From Phycicoccus sp. (lineage in GTDB: Bacteria > Actinomycetota > Actinomycetes > Actinomycetales > Dermatophilaceae), in assembly GCA_017993715.1 (NCBI GenBank), contig JAGOME010000015.1, positions 1 to 60,903 of the forward strand: DNA of 60,903 bases, read 5' to 3'. Each line of letters opens with the position of its first letter. Within the stretch, counting starts at the first letter, position 1. Position numbers and translations under genes: made by a program. The notes under the pieces were generated by a model. It was not told the origin of the DNA, searched no databases, and saw nothing but the letters and a program-made list of their open reading frames with translations. Of the stretch, positions 9,201 through 17,604 are shown in pieces.

Positions 9201-11773
9201 TCGCGACCGCCGACTATGAGCTGGACAATCGCCCCTCGCACCTGGTGACGACGGTGGCGAACTTCGACGAGTTCGATGCGGACGGTCCGCTCTCGGCCAC
9301 CCTGTCCCGGATGGTCGCTGCGCGGCCTGCGGGATCCCAGGGCGTCCTGGACATCTACGTCTACTGGCCGCTCGCGCCGGAGTCCATGGACGAGGCCGCG
9401 GCCACGCTCGCACAGACCCTGGCCCCGTTGCCCGTGGCTCGTGACGTGCGCCGGATCGCCGTCGGGATCATTGCCCCCGGTCGCGACGTCGACTATGTGA
9501 CCTTGCGCCCCGCCGGTGACGGCACCCTCTACGAAGACCGGCTCGTGCGCGGCATTCATCCGATGGTCGGGCGACGGCTCTCGATGTGGCGCCTGCGCGG
9601 GTTCAACCTAGAGCGCCTCGACGCCCCTGCCGACGTCATGCTCTTCCTCGGCACAGCCCCCGACAATGCCGCCGACCAGCGCCTGTTCGCCCTGGCTCAG
9701 GTGCGGACCTTCTCCTACACGCGCGACGCCGACGGCCGGATCTCCTCGCTGCCCCACCTGGAGCGGGTCATCGCCAACTGTCTCGAGGCCATCCGGCGGG
9801 CCCGCACCGCTCGAGGGGCCGCCGGTTCTCGCCTGGACATGAACCATGTGTGGCTGCACGTCTGGCCGGCCGTGGAGGCGAGCCTCGATGAGTTCACCCA
9901 GATGCAGGACCGGATCGCCCCGTTGACCGGCGGCGCGGGCATCGAGGAGCTCCTCATCGAGGGCCGGCTGCGCGACCACGATGGTGGTGAGACGCCCCTT
10001 GTCGTCAAATTCACCAGCATGCCGGGCTCCGGCGTCGCGATGAGTGTCGAGGCCCCCCCGACGGACGTGCTGGCGCCGCTGGACGACTACAACGAGAAGG
10101 TTGTGCGCGCCCGTCGTCGTGGCCTGGTCTATCCCTACGAGCTGGTGTCCCTCATCGCCGGCGGGGGTGGCGCCGCCACCGAGCTCGACCTCGACGAGAA
10201 CGGGGTCTTGGTCCCGGTCGACCGGCCGTTCGGCCGCAATACCGCCGGGATCATCTGCGGCATCGTTACCACGCCCACGGGGATCCACCGCGACGGGGTG
10301 ACCCGCGTGCTCCTGTGTGGCGACCCGCTGAAGTCCCTCGGCTCGGTCGCCGAGGCCGAGTGCGCCCGCGTCGTCGCGGCCATCGATCTCGCCGAGCAGA
10401 TGGGGGTGCCGCTGGAGTGGTTCGCCCTCTCGGCCGGCGCCCGGATCTCGATGGACTCCGGCACCGAGAACATGGACTGGGTGGCTCGCGCCCTCAAGCG
10501 AATCATCGAGTTCACCCAGGCTGGCGGCGAGATCAATATCGTCGTCGCGGGCATCAATGTCGGCGCCCAGCCCTATTGGAATGCCGAAGCCACGATGCTC
10601 ATGCACACCAAGGGCATCCTCGTCATGACTCCCGAGTCCGCCATGGTGCTCACCGGCAAGCAGTCCCTGGACTTCTCCGGAGGCGTGAGCGCCGAGGACA
10701 ACTTCGGTATCGGCGGCTACGACCGGGTCATGGGTCCCAACGGTCAGGCGCAGTACTGGGCGCCGACGATCACCGATGCCTTCCGGATCCTGCTCGACCA
10801 CTACGACCACACGTATGTCGTTCCGGGAGAGGCAGGTCCGCGCCGCCTGAAGTCCACCGACCCCAAGACCCGCGACGTGACGGTCTATCCGCATGACCCC
10901 GTGGACAGCGGCTTCACGACGGTCGGCGATATCTTCTCGCTCGCCACCAACCCCGACCGCAAGAAGGCCTTCGACATCCGCACCCTCCTGCGAGCGGTCA
11001 GTGACCAGGATCAGCCGATGATCGAGCGTTGGGCCGGCATGGCCGACGCCGGCACGGCCGTCACGACCGACGCCCACATCGGTGGTTACCCTGTTGCCCT
11101 CATCGGCATCGAGTCCAAGGGCGTCTCGCGCCGCGGCTTCCCCCCCACCGACGGGCCCGACACCTACACCGCCGGCACCCTCTTCCCGCGGAGCTCCAAG
11201 AAGGTCGCTCGGGCCATCAACGCCGCCTCCGGCAATCGCCCGCTCGTCGTCCTGGCCAACCTCTCCGGGTTCGACGGCTCGCCGGAGTCCATGCGCAACC
11301 TCCAGCTCGAATACGGCGCAGAGATCGGTCGCGCGATCGTCAACTTCTCCGGACCCATCGTGTTCGTCGTTGTCTCCCGTTACCACGGTGGCGCTTTCGT
11401 CGTCTTCTCCAAGGCGCTCAATGACGCCATGACCGTGCTCGCCGTCGAAGGCTCCTTCGCCTCCGTGATCGGCGGGGCTCCGGCCGCGGCGGTCGTCTTC
11501 GCGCGGGACGTCGACCGGCGCACGGCCGCCGATGCCAGGGTCACCGACCTGCAGGCCCGCTTGGCCGAGGCATCGGGCCCGGAGGCAGCCGACCTCGAGG
11601 CCGAGCTCGACGACACCCGCAAGGCGGTGCGCGCCGAAGTCCTCGGGACGGTCGCCTCGGAGTTCGACGGCGTCCACTCGATCCACCGCGCCGTCGAGGT
11701 CGGCTCGGTTGATGAAGTGATCGCACCGGAGGTGTTGCGGCCACGGATCATCCAGGCCCTCGAGGACGCGTGA
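6272..11773 (+). CDS. Single-chain multidomain biotin-dependent acyl-CoA carboxylase
   Basis: A 1833-residue protein combining all activities of an acyl-CoA carboxylase. Biotin carboxylase is at about residues 5-460, with the ATP-grasp Gly-rich loop KATAGGGGRGI and EVNTRLQVEHP at about 298-308. A biotin carboxyl carrier domain follows (ESMKMET, biotinyl Lys624). A long central region of ~500 residues leads to N- and C-lobes of a carboxyltransferase (from about 1250, ending with GGAFVVFSKALNDAM and FASVIGGAPAAAVVF). It would use ATP and bicarbonate to carboxylate an acyl-CoA. Eukaryotic ACC has this order, and actinobacterial single-chain acyl-CoA carboxylases of this size are known; substrate length is not predictable here. 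The GTG start has weak Shine-Dalgarno support. The stop lies at the edge of a 62-bp tandem repeat. Confidence 0.93.
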   Translation: MSTFSRIAIVNRGEAAMRLIHAVRDLNAARSDGERTQIIALHTEGERTAMFVREADIAYDLGPAANRPYLDHAVLEKALVETGADAAWVGWGFVAEDPTFADLCARIGVTFIGPGGEAMRKLGDKIGSKLIAEEVGVPVAPWSGGGVDTLEDATATANRIGYPLMLKATAGGGGRGIRKVTNDAELAAAYQLTRDEAQRAFGSGVVFLESLVTGARHVEVQVIADGQGTAWAIGVRDCSVQRRNQKVIEESASVVMTAEQATVLKESAERLAVAVDYSGAGTVEFLFQPQDGTFAFLEVNTRLQVEHPITEVVTGTDLVALQIHVAQGGRLDGARPGELGHAVEARLNAEDPDRDFAPAPGRIAHLELPAGPGIRVDTGVAEGDSIPADFDSMIAKIIAWGPTRDIALARLRRAMGETTVVIEGGATNKSFILDLLREPDVIDGSADTGWIDRIRGEGGLFNNTHSGIALVAAGIAAYEEEESVERARFLATARGGRPQARHQVGAPIELTLRGAAYKLVVLRTGPTRFRVTISGAGEGRADAEIEVQGPYAARLTTGGRSYRLVMATHGPTHVVEVDGVTHRVSRDEGGVLRSPAPALVVATPIAVGDRVEEGAPAVVLESMKMETVLPAPFTGVVKELLVSSGSQVETGAPLMRIDPVSDDEDDAVAVEAVEPEVVDLDLDGAADSDQGLTRSRTDLVSMFLGYDLDLSDQGERLTNYMSARAELVEQGGSPIADEIDLLGVFADFAELSRNRPAGEDDRVELQVHSPREYVHTYLLTLDTDRAGLPEGFRTRLERVLAHYGVTSLDRTPALEEAVFRLFLTQQRTAPDIYTTMTILRQWITEPPPAQDQADAAHDLLERLIVATQLRFPALGDLARSVRFRWFDQPVVDADRESVLARVEPEIEAIALMPDSPERSARMEALAEIPERIVSFLGKRLALGIPDVEPMLAVLIQRHYREYGLEQSEELIVDGRPFATADYELDNRPSHLVTTVANFDEFDADGPLSATLSRMVAARPAGSQGVLDIYVYWPLAPESMDEAAATLAQTLAPLPVARDVRRIAVGIIAPGRDVDYVTLRPAGDGTLYEDRLVRGIHPMVGRRLSMWRLRGFNLERLDAPADVMLFLGTAPDNAADQRLFALAQVRTFSYTRDADGRISSLPHLERVIANCLEAIRRARTARGAAGSRLDMNHVWLHVWPAVEASLDEFTQMQDRIAPLTGGAGIEELLIEGRLRDHDGGETPLVVKFTSMPGSGVAMSVEAPPTDVLAPLDDYNEKVVRARRRGLVYPYELVSLIAGGGGAATELDLDENGVLVPVDRPFGRNTAGIICGIVTTPTGIHRDGVTRVLLCGDPLKSLGSVAEAECARVVAAIDLAEQMGVPLEWFALSAGARISMDSGTENMDWVARALKRIIEFTQAGGEINIVVAGINVGAQPYWNAEATMLMHTKGILVMTPESAMVLTGKQSLDFSGGVSAEDNFGIGGYDRVMGPNGQAQYWAPTITDAFRILLDHYDHTYVVPGEAGPRRLKSTDPKTRDVTVYPHDPVDSGFTTVGDIFSLATNPDRKKAFDIRTLLRAVSDQDQPMIERWAGMADAGTAVTTDAHIGGYPVALIGIESKGVSRRGFPPTDGPDTYTAGTLFPRSSKKVARAINAASGNRPLVVLANLSGFDGSPESMRNLQLEYGAEIGRAIVNFSGPIVFVVVSRYHGGAFVVFSKALNDAMTVLAVEGSFASVIGGAPAAAVVFARDVDRRTAADARVTDLQARLAEASGPEAADLEAELDDTRKAVRAEVLGTVASEFDGVHSIHRAVEVGSVDEVIAPEVLRPRIIQALEDA

Positions 11774-11894
11774 GCACCCCACGAAGGTCTTCCCCCGCTG
11801 CGCTCCGCCAGATCCTTCGCGGGGACCCCGCGTGAGCACCCCACGAAGGTCTTCCCCCGCTGCGCTCCGCCAGATCCTTCGCGGGGACCCCGCG
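11770..11894 (+). repeat. 62-bp tandem repeat, two exact copies, forming coupled mini-ORFs
   Basis: Two identical 62-bp units (11771-11832 and 11833-11894) fill the whole gap between the carboxylase stop and the MocA-like start. Each unit holds a hairpin-like pair, ACGAAGG near the start and CCTTCG near the end. Because the unit ends in CGCG and begins with TGAG, every junction reads GTGA. The carboxylase TGA overlaps a GTG that opens a 21-codon ORF. That ORF ends in a TGA overlapping the next GTG, and the second mini-ORF ends overlapping the MocA-like GTG. The encoded peptide would begin MSTPRRSSPA. Confidence 0.9.
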
Positions 11895-12475
11895 TGAGTG
11901 TCGCCGGCCTCGTGCTCGCCGCCGGGGCGGGGCGCCGGATGGGTGGGCCCAAAGCCCTCCTCCCGCGCCCCGACGGCCGGGCGGCGGTGGCTGAGGCCAT
12001 CAGCCGGGTGCGGGAGGCAGGGTGCGATCCCGTCGCGGTGGTGGTCGGGGCGGCCGCGGACGAGGTCACCAGGGCCGTGGGTGAGGCGGCATTCGTTGTG
12101 TCGTCGCCCGACTGGGAGACCGGGATGGGCGCCTCATTCCGTGCCGGATTGCGTTGGGCCACAACACTGTCCACTTCAGTGAATGCCGTTCTCGTGACAC
12201 TCGTTGACCTCCCGGATGTCGGGGCGGACGTTTACGCGCGACTTCGGGCGGCCGCGGTCGGGCCCGAGACGCTGGCCCGCGCGACCTACGACGGCACCCC
12301 CGGACACCCCGTCGTCCTCGGTCGGGAGCACTGGGCTGCGGCGACGCGCGGCGCGATGGGGGACCGGGGCGCTCGGGCCTACCTCGACATCGCGCCCGTC
12401 ACCCTCATCGAGTGCGCAGACCTCGCCACCGGCCGCGACACCGACCGCCCCAGCGACCTCACCTTTCCCGCCTAA
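11894..12475 (+). CDS. MocA/MobA-like nucleotidyltransferase (molybdenum cofactor)
   Basis: A 193-residue Rossmann-type nucleotidyltransferase. The N-terminal signature LAAGAGRRMGGPKALLP binds the nucleotide phosphates. VTLVDLPDVG is the metal-binding Asp region, and GTPGHPVVLGREHW is characteristic of MocA-type enzymes. MocA makes molybdopterin cytosine dinucleotide from Mo-molybdopterin and CTP, which is the cofactor form used by CO-dehydrogenase-type hydroxylases. The nearby coxSLM genes fit that role, although MobA (guanylyl) activity cannot be excluded from sequence alone. The GTG start at 11894 overlaps the TGA of a repeat-encoded mini-ORF, so its translation may be coupled through the repeat to the carboxylase gene. 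Confidence 0.82.
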   Translation: MSVAGLVLAAGAGRRMGGPKALLPRPDGRAAVAEAISRVREAGCDPVAVVVGAAADEVTRAVGEAAFVVSSPDWETGMGASFRAGLRWATTLSTSVNAVLVTLVDLPDVGADVYARLRAAAVGPETLARATYDGTPGHPVVLGREHWAAATRGAMGDRGARAYLDIAPVTLIECADLATGRDTDRPSDLTFPA

Positions 12476-12483
12476 AGCGCCTT

Positions 12484-12510
12484 GGTGCGGGTTCGCACCC
12501 CTTGTTTTCC
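12484..12510 (+). terminator. Intrinsic terminator after the MocA-like gene
   Basis: GGTGCG (12484-12489), loop GGTT, CGCACC (12494-12499), then a T-rich run CCCTTGTTTT. It is one of the few terminators in the window with a U-tract. It separates the MocA-like gene from the downstream cox genes. Confidence 0.75.
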
Positions 12511-12616
12511 CCTGCGAACCCCGATCTTCCGCGCAGAGCATCGTCGCGCGCGTCAGCCACCGACCGCCAGCCGGCGCCAGCGATCACCGGCCCCTGCGGG
12601 GACGTCGGGACCTCAG

Positions 12617-12985
12617 TCAGCCGGGTTTGGCCGCGCGCGCCGCGCGGTTGGCGATCCGCACGATGGGGATCGTCGCGACGAGCACGATCCCGACGGGCAC
12701 GACGCCAATCACCACGGCGGCAACCAGGTGGTCCATGAGGAGCGCGATGACGGCACCCACGGCGCCGACGAGACTGCTGGCCGCCACGGCTGCGACCATG
12801 GGCCACGCCGCCGTGTGTGCGGCAACCCAACCTGGCTGGCTTGCCATCGTTGCGCTGGTCCGGATCCCCGCCAAGGCGTTGACCCGCAAGCGACCCGTCG
12901 CCGCCGCCCGCGTCGTCCAGCCCAGTGCCGCGGCCAACGCGAGATCACTGATCACGAGCACCCAGACGACGAACGGCTCTCCCAT
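12617..12985 (-). CDS. SdpI-family membrane protein
   Basis: A small integral membrane protein of 122 residues with about three hydrophobic segments: residues ~5-23, ~60-82 and ~88-110. Between the first two is the motif LAGIRTSATMASQPGWVAAH, the Arg-Thr...Ser...Trp...His signature of the SdpI/YhfL family, whose founding member is the Bacillus toxin-immunity/signal protein. The role in actinobacteria is not established. The gene runs opposite to its neighbours. An alternative reading as a simple DUF membrane protein would change little. Confidence 0.72.
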   Translation of the reverse strand: MGEPFVVWVLVISDLALAAALGWTTRAAATGRLRVNALAGIRTSATMASQPGWVAAHTAAWPMVAAVAASSLVGAVGAVIALLMDHLVAAVVIGVVPVGIVLVATIPIVRIANRAARAAKPG

Positions 12986-13069
12986 CCCCTCACCCTACGG
13001 AGGGTCCCAGAGGTCGCCCGCCAACGGCCCCTCCCTGGCCGAGCCGAGCCCGTGGAGGATGATGAGCAG

Positions 13070-13444
13070 GTGAGTGAGCCGAAGCGCCGGTGGCCAGGAA
13101 GCGTCTACGACAAGGGGACCGAGCCCGATCCGCGGTTCTCGCTCGCCAACGAGCGGACGTTCCTCGCGTGGATCAGGACCGGCCTGGCGCTGCTCGCCGG
13201 GGCCGCCGCACTGGATGCCCTCGATCTGCCCATGGCCGACACGCTCCAGCACCTGCTCGCCGGCATCCTCTCCCTGACTGGCCTCATCATCGCCGCCATA
13301 TCGTGGTCCGGCTGGGCCAGGAACGAGCGCGCCATGCGCGAGGACGCGCCCCTGCCGTCCAACCCGGGTCTCATCGTCGTCGCGGTCGCTGTCTCGATCG
13401 CCGGGATCGTCCTGGCCGTGACCAGCTTCACCGCCGGAGCCTGA
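13070..13444 (+). CDS. DUF202 (YidH-like) membrane protein
   Basis: A protein of 124 residues with the DUF202 signature SLANERTFLAWIRTGLALL at about residues 24-42. Three membrane segments follow: LALLAGAAALDAL, HLLAGILSLTGLIIAA and a C-terminal LIVVAVAVSIAGIVLAV. The function of DUF202 proteins is not known. GTG 13070 was chosen because GGAGG lies 12 bases upstream and the first conserved residues begin soon after; a much longer upstream reading frame is not conserved-looking. Its TGA overlaps the next ATG (TGATG), so the pair forms an operon. Confidence 0.78.
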   Translation: MSEPKRRWPGSVYDKGTEPDPRFSLANERTFLAWIRTGLALLAGAAALDALDLPMADTLQHLLAGILSLTGLIIAAISWSGWARNERAMREDAPLPSNPGLIVVAVAVSIAGIVLAVTSFTAGA

Positions 13445-13782
13445 TGAGCGAGCCCGCCCGCGACCCAGGCCTGCAGCAGGAGCGCACCGCCCTCGCGTGG
13501 CGTCGCACCGGCCTGGCCCTGCTCGTCGGCGCGCTCGTCATCGCCCGACTCACCTTCGACACCATCGGACCGCTCTCGGCCGTCCCCGCGCTCTTCACCA
13601 CGGCACTCGCCGGCTACGTCGTCGCCCAGGTCCTGCGGGGTCGCCGATATGGGCGCCAACATGAGCACGACGCGCGGTTCTCCGTCCTTCACGACGGTCG
13701 GCTAGTCGTCGCGGCCGCCGCCGTGCTGGGCGGGTTGGCACTCGCCGAGCTCCTCGCCGCCGTGACGGCCTTGGCGCGCTGA
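13444..13782 (+). CDS. Second DUF202 membrane protein
   Basis: A protein of 112 residues beginning with the diagnostic LQQERTALAWRRTGLALL at about residues 11-28. Two further hydrophobic segments follow: SAVPALFTTALAGYVVAQVL and LVVAAAAVLGGLALAELLAA. It overlaps the preceding DUF202 gene by one base, and the two halves probably work as a heteromeric membrane complex. No catalytic residues are apparent. The MoxR gene starts 36 bp later. Confidence 0.78.
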   Translation: MSEPARDPGLQQERTALAWRRTGLALLVGALVIARLTFDTIGPLSAVPALFTTALAGYVVAQVLRGRRYGRQHEHDARFSVLHDGRLVVAAAAVLGGLALAELLAAVTALAR

Positions 13783-13818
13783 CTCGGCGCGGCATTCGTC
13801 GTCCTGCGGAGCCGGAAC

Positions 13819-14727
13819 GTGCGTCATCATGGTCCGATGGATCCTGCGTCGACGTTCCCGAATGCCGCCGCCCTCACCGCCGCCCTCGGGGAGACCGGGT
13901 ATCTCGCCGACGAGGCGCTGGCCACCGTGGCGTGGCTGGGCCTGCGGCTCCAGCGACCGTTGCTCCTGGAGGGGGAGCCCGGCACGGGCAAGACCGCGCT
14001 CGCCGAGGCGCTGGCGCAGGCCATGGACCTGCCGCTCATCCGCCTGCAATGCTACGAAGGCATCGATGCCACCCAGGCCTTGTACGACTGGGACTTCCCG
14101 CGGCAGATCCTGCACATTCGTGCTCTCGAAGCGGTCGACGGCGCGGCCCGCAATGTCGGCGAGGTCGAGGCGGATCTGTTCGATGAGCGGTTCCTGCTGG
14201 CCCGACCTGTCCTGCGCGCCCTGCGCGATGCCCCCGCGGTGCTCCTCATCGACGAGGTCGACCGCGCCGACGACGAGTTCGAGGCCTTCCTGCTTGAGGT
14301 GCTCTCGACCTGGCAGGTCACCATCCCCGAGCTCGGCACGGTGGCGGCGAGCACCCCCCCGATCGTCATCCTCACCTCCAACCGCACCCGCGAGCTGCAC
14401 GATGCCCTCAAGCGGCGCTGCCTCTATCACTGGCTCGACCACCCGGGGCTGGCCCGCGAGCTCGAGATCGTGCAGACACGGCTGCCACACGTCCCGCAGC
14501 GCCTGGCCGAACAGATCGTGCGGGCCGTGCAGGCGATCCGCACCGATCGTGAAATCCTCAAACCGCCTGGTGTCGCCGAGACCTTGGACTGGGCACGGGC
14601 CCTGACCGAGCTCGGTGCACGCGAACTCGACACCGAGTCCGCGGCCGCAAGCCTCGGCGTCGCGATCAAGTACCGCGAGGACGCGGACCGGGTCCGCGAC
14701 GCCCTCGACAAGCTCCTCGGAGGCTGA
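13819..14727 (+). CDS. coxD: MoxR-family AAA+ ATPase (CoxD-like)
   Basis: A MoxR-type AAA+ ATPase of 302 residues. Walker A is GEPGTGKT (residues 52-59), Walker B is AVLLIDEVDRAD, and sensor-1 is in IVILTSNRTRELHDALKRRC. In CO-dehydrogenase clusters CoxD, together with the VWA protein CoxE, matures the Cu/Mo-sulfur site of the large subunit. The gene is followed five bases later by a CoxE-like gene, as in those clusters. GTG 13819 has GGAG seven bases upstream and is preferred; ATG 13837 would remove six residues. The cox symbol is by family and context: the large subunit here is form II, for which CO activity is not certain. Confidence 0.88.
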   Translation: MRHHGPMDPASTFPNAAALTAALGETGYLADEALATVAWLGLRLQRPLLLEGEPGTGKTALAEALAQAMDLPLIRLQCYEGIDATQALYDWDFPRQILHIRALEAVDGAARNVGEVEADLFDERFLLARPVLRALRDAPAVLLIDEVDRADDEFEAFLLEVLSTWQVTIPELGTVAASTPPIVILTSNRTRELHDALKRRCLYHWLDHPGLARELEIVQTRLPHVPQRLAEQIVRAVQAIRTDREILKPPGVAETLDWARALTELGARELDTESAAASLGVAIKYREDADRVRDALDKLLGG

Positions 14728-14731
14728 GTCG

Positions 14732-15830
14732 GTGGTCACGACCGCGCTCCACCCACCAGAGGAGATCCTGCTGGGGTTCGCCCGCGCGCTGCGGGCCGCC
14801 GGTGTTGCGGTCACCGCCGACCGCGAGCGGGCCTATCTGCAGGCTGCGGCTGAGGTGGGGCTTGCCGACGCCACCGGGGTGTATGTCGCCGGCCGGGCGA
14901 CCCTCTGCGGCTCCCCGGCCGACCTCGAGCGCTACGACCTGGTGTATGCCGCGTGGTTCACTGGTCAGCGTGCCGTCGTCGGGCAGCGCTCGCGGCCACC
15001 GGCGATCCAGGCGCAGGCGGGCCTGAGTGAAGGCGCGACCGACGGGGTCCCCGGCCAACCCGAGAACATCGCTGGTCAAGCCAGCGCGACCGAGGTTCTG
15101 CGACACCGGGATGTCGCCACCTTGACGACGGGCGAGAAGGCCGAGCTGGCCCGGCTTTACGGTCGGCTGCGCCCCCGGGCACCCCGACGCCCCTCGCACC
15201 GGCGCACGCCCGCCGCGCGCGGCGACCTGGATCGCCGACGGACCCTGCGCGAGAGCGTGCGCCGCCTGGGCGAGCCCGGTGAGGTGCGCTGGCGGCGCCG
15301 CGCACCCCGCCCTCGCCGGGTGGTCCTCCTGCTGGATGTGTCCGGCTCGATGGGCCCCTATGCCGACTCTCTCCTGCGTCTGGCCCACCGATTTGTCTCC
15401 TCCGGGCTGCCGGTCGAGGCCTTCACCCTGGGCACGCGCCTCACCCACGTGACCCGGCCGTTGCGCCGCCGGGACGCGGACCGTGCGCTGGTGGCGGTCG
15501 GTGACGCCATCCCGGACTGGTCCGGCGGGACTCGCCTGGCCGAGGGGGTCAAGGTCTTCCTGGACCGTTGGGGGAGAAGGGGAATGGCGCGCGGCGCCGT
15601 CGTCGTGATCTTCAGCGACGGGTGGGAGCGCAGCGACCCTGAGGCGCTGGGTGAGCAGGTGCGCCGCCTGTCCGCGCTTGCCCACCGGGTGGTGTGGGTC
15701 AACCCCCATCGCGGGCAACCTGGCTACGAGCCGGTCCAGGGCGGCATTCGGGCCGTCCTGCCCCATTGTGACGACTTCGTCGCGGGCCATTCGTTCGCGG
15801 CATTCGAGGAGCTGACCGAGGTGATCGCCC

Positions 15831-15838
<8 letters not shown>
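14732..15838 (+). CDS. coxE: VWA-domain protein, CoxE-like
   Basis: A 368-residue protein with a C-terminal von Willebrand A domain. The metal-ion-dependent adhesion site reads LLLDVSGSMGPYAD, with the Thr and Asp partners in SGGTRLAEG and VVIFSDGWERSDPE. The N-terminal half is helical and Arg-rich. CoxE proteins partner the MoxR ATPase in post-translational assembly of the molybdenum hydroxylase active site. GTG 14732 follows GGAGG at eight bases. Longer upstream reading frame lies inside the MoxR gene and is low-complexity Ser/Thr, so it was rejected. The stop overlaps the start of the XdhC-like gene (GTGCGTGA). Confidence 0.87.
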
Positions 15839-16961
<1,123 letters not shown>

Positions 16962-17107
16962 CCTCGGTTGTGCCCGCGGAGGGTGACCGTTCGGCGGTGT
17001 CTCAGGGTCCGTTCAGCGACGAGGGGGATCCGTGGCTTGTCAGAACAAGTCTGGGCGACGAGGATCACACCCACCTCAAGTCTCGCCTGCCCGCGAAGGA
17101 GTCAAGG

Positions 17108-17602
17108 ATGACTCGGATCACCGTCAGCGTCGACGGAGTCGGTTACACCGACGACGTCGAACCCCGGATGTTGCTCGTCCAGTACCTCAGAGAGGTGGTG
17201 GGCAAGGTCGGGACCGTGGCCGGGTGCGATACGAGCAACTGTGGCGCGTGCACGGTGCATCTGGACGGACGCAGTGTGAAGTCGTGCAACGTTCTCGCGG
17301 TGCAGGCCGATGGCCACGCGGTGACCACGATCGAGGGGCTCGCGCAGGACGGTGAGCTGCACCCGATGCAGCAGGCCTTCCACGAGAACCACGCCCTGCA
17401 GTGCGGCTTCTGCACGCCGGGGATGATCATGCAGTCGATCGACCTGTTGCGGGATAACCCCAATCCGACCGAGTCGGAGATCCGCGCCGGCCTCGAGGGC
17501 AACCTGTGCCGCTGCACGGGCTACCACAACATCGTCAAGGCGGTCGCCGCTGCAGCCAGCGCCGCGAACGGCTCCAACAGCTCCGCGAAGGTAGGTGGCT
17601 GA
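17108..17602 (+). CDS. coxS: Molybdenum hydroxylase small subunit, 2x[2Fe-2S] (CoxS-like)
   Basis: The 164-residue iron-sulfur subunit that passes electrons from the Mo site to FAD. The N-terminal plant-ferredoxin-type cluster has [16 protein letters not shown] with a later Cys in VKSC. The C-terminal helical cluster has [12 protein letters not shown] and [12 protein letters not shown]. All eight cysteines are present. ATG 17108 has AAGGAG seven bases upstream. The large-subunit gene begins two bases after this stop, and the order S-L-M is that of form II CO-dehydrogenase-like operons (form I is M-S-L). The protein is cytoplasmic, with membrane association probably through CoxG. Confidence 0.93.
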   Translation: MTRITVSVDGVGYTDDVEPRMLLVQYLREVVGKVGTVAGCDTSNCGACTVHLDGRSVKSCNVLAVQADGHAVTTIEGLAQDGELHPMQQAFHENHALQCGFCTPGMIMQSIDLLRDNPNPTESEIRAGLEGNLCRCTGYHNIVKAVAAAASAANGSNSSAKVGG

Positions 17603-17604
17603 CG

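Noticed and set aside
6506-9559. Long minus-strand open frame of over 1000 codons opposite the carboxylase gene
   Set aside because: It is the antisense shadow of a strongly conserved coding strand in GC-rich DNA and shows no domain signature; equally for the minus frames opposite rpoB and rpoC.
12482-13069. A long plus-strand frame leading into the first DUF202 gene
   Set aside because: It crosses the minus-strand SdpI gene and a terminator and has no conserved features before GTG 13070.
14615-14731. Upstream extension of the CoxE-like gene
   Set aside because: The added 39 residues are Ser/Thr low complexity read out of frame within the MoxR gene; a good ribosome-binding site supports GTG 14732.
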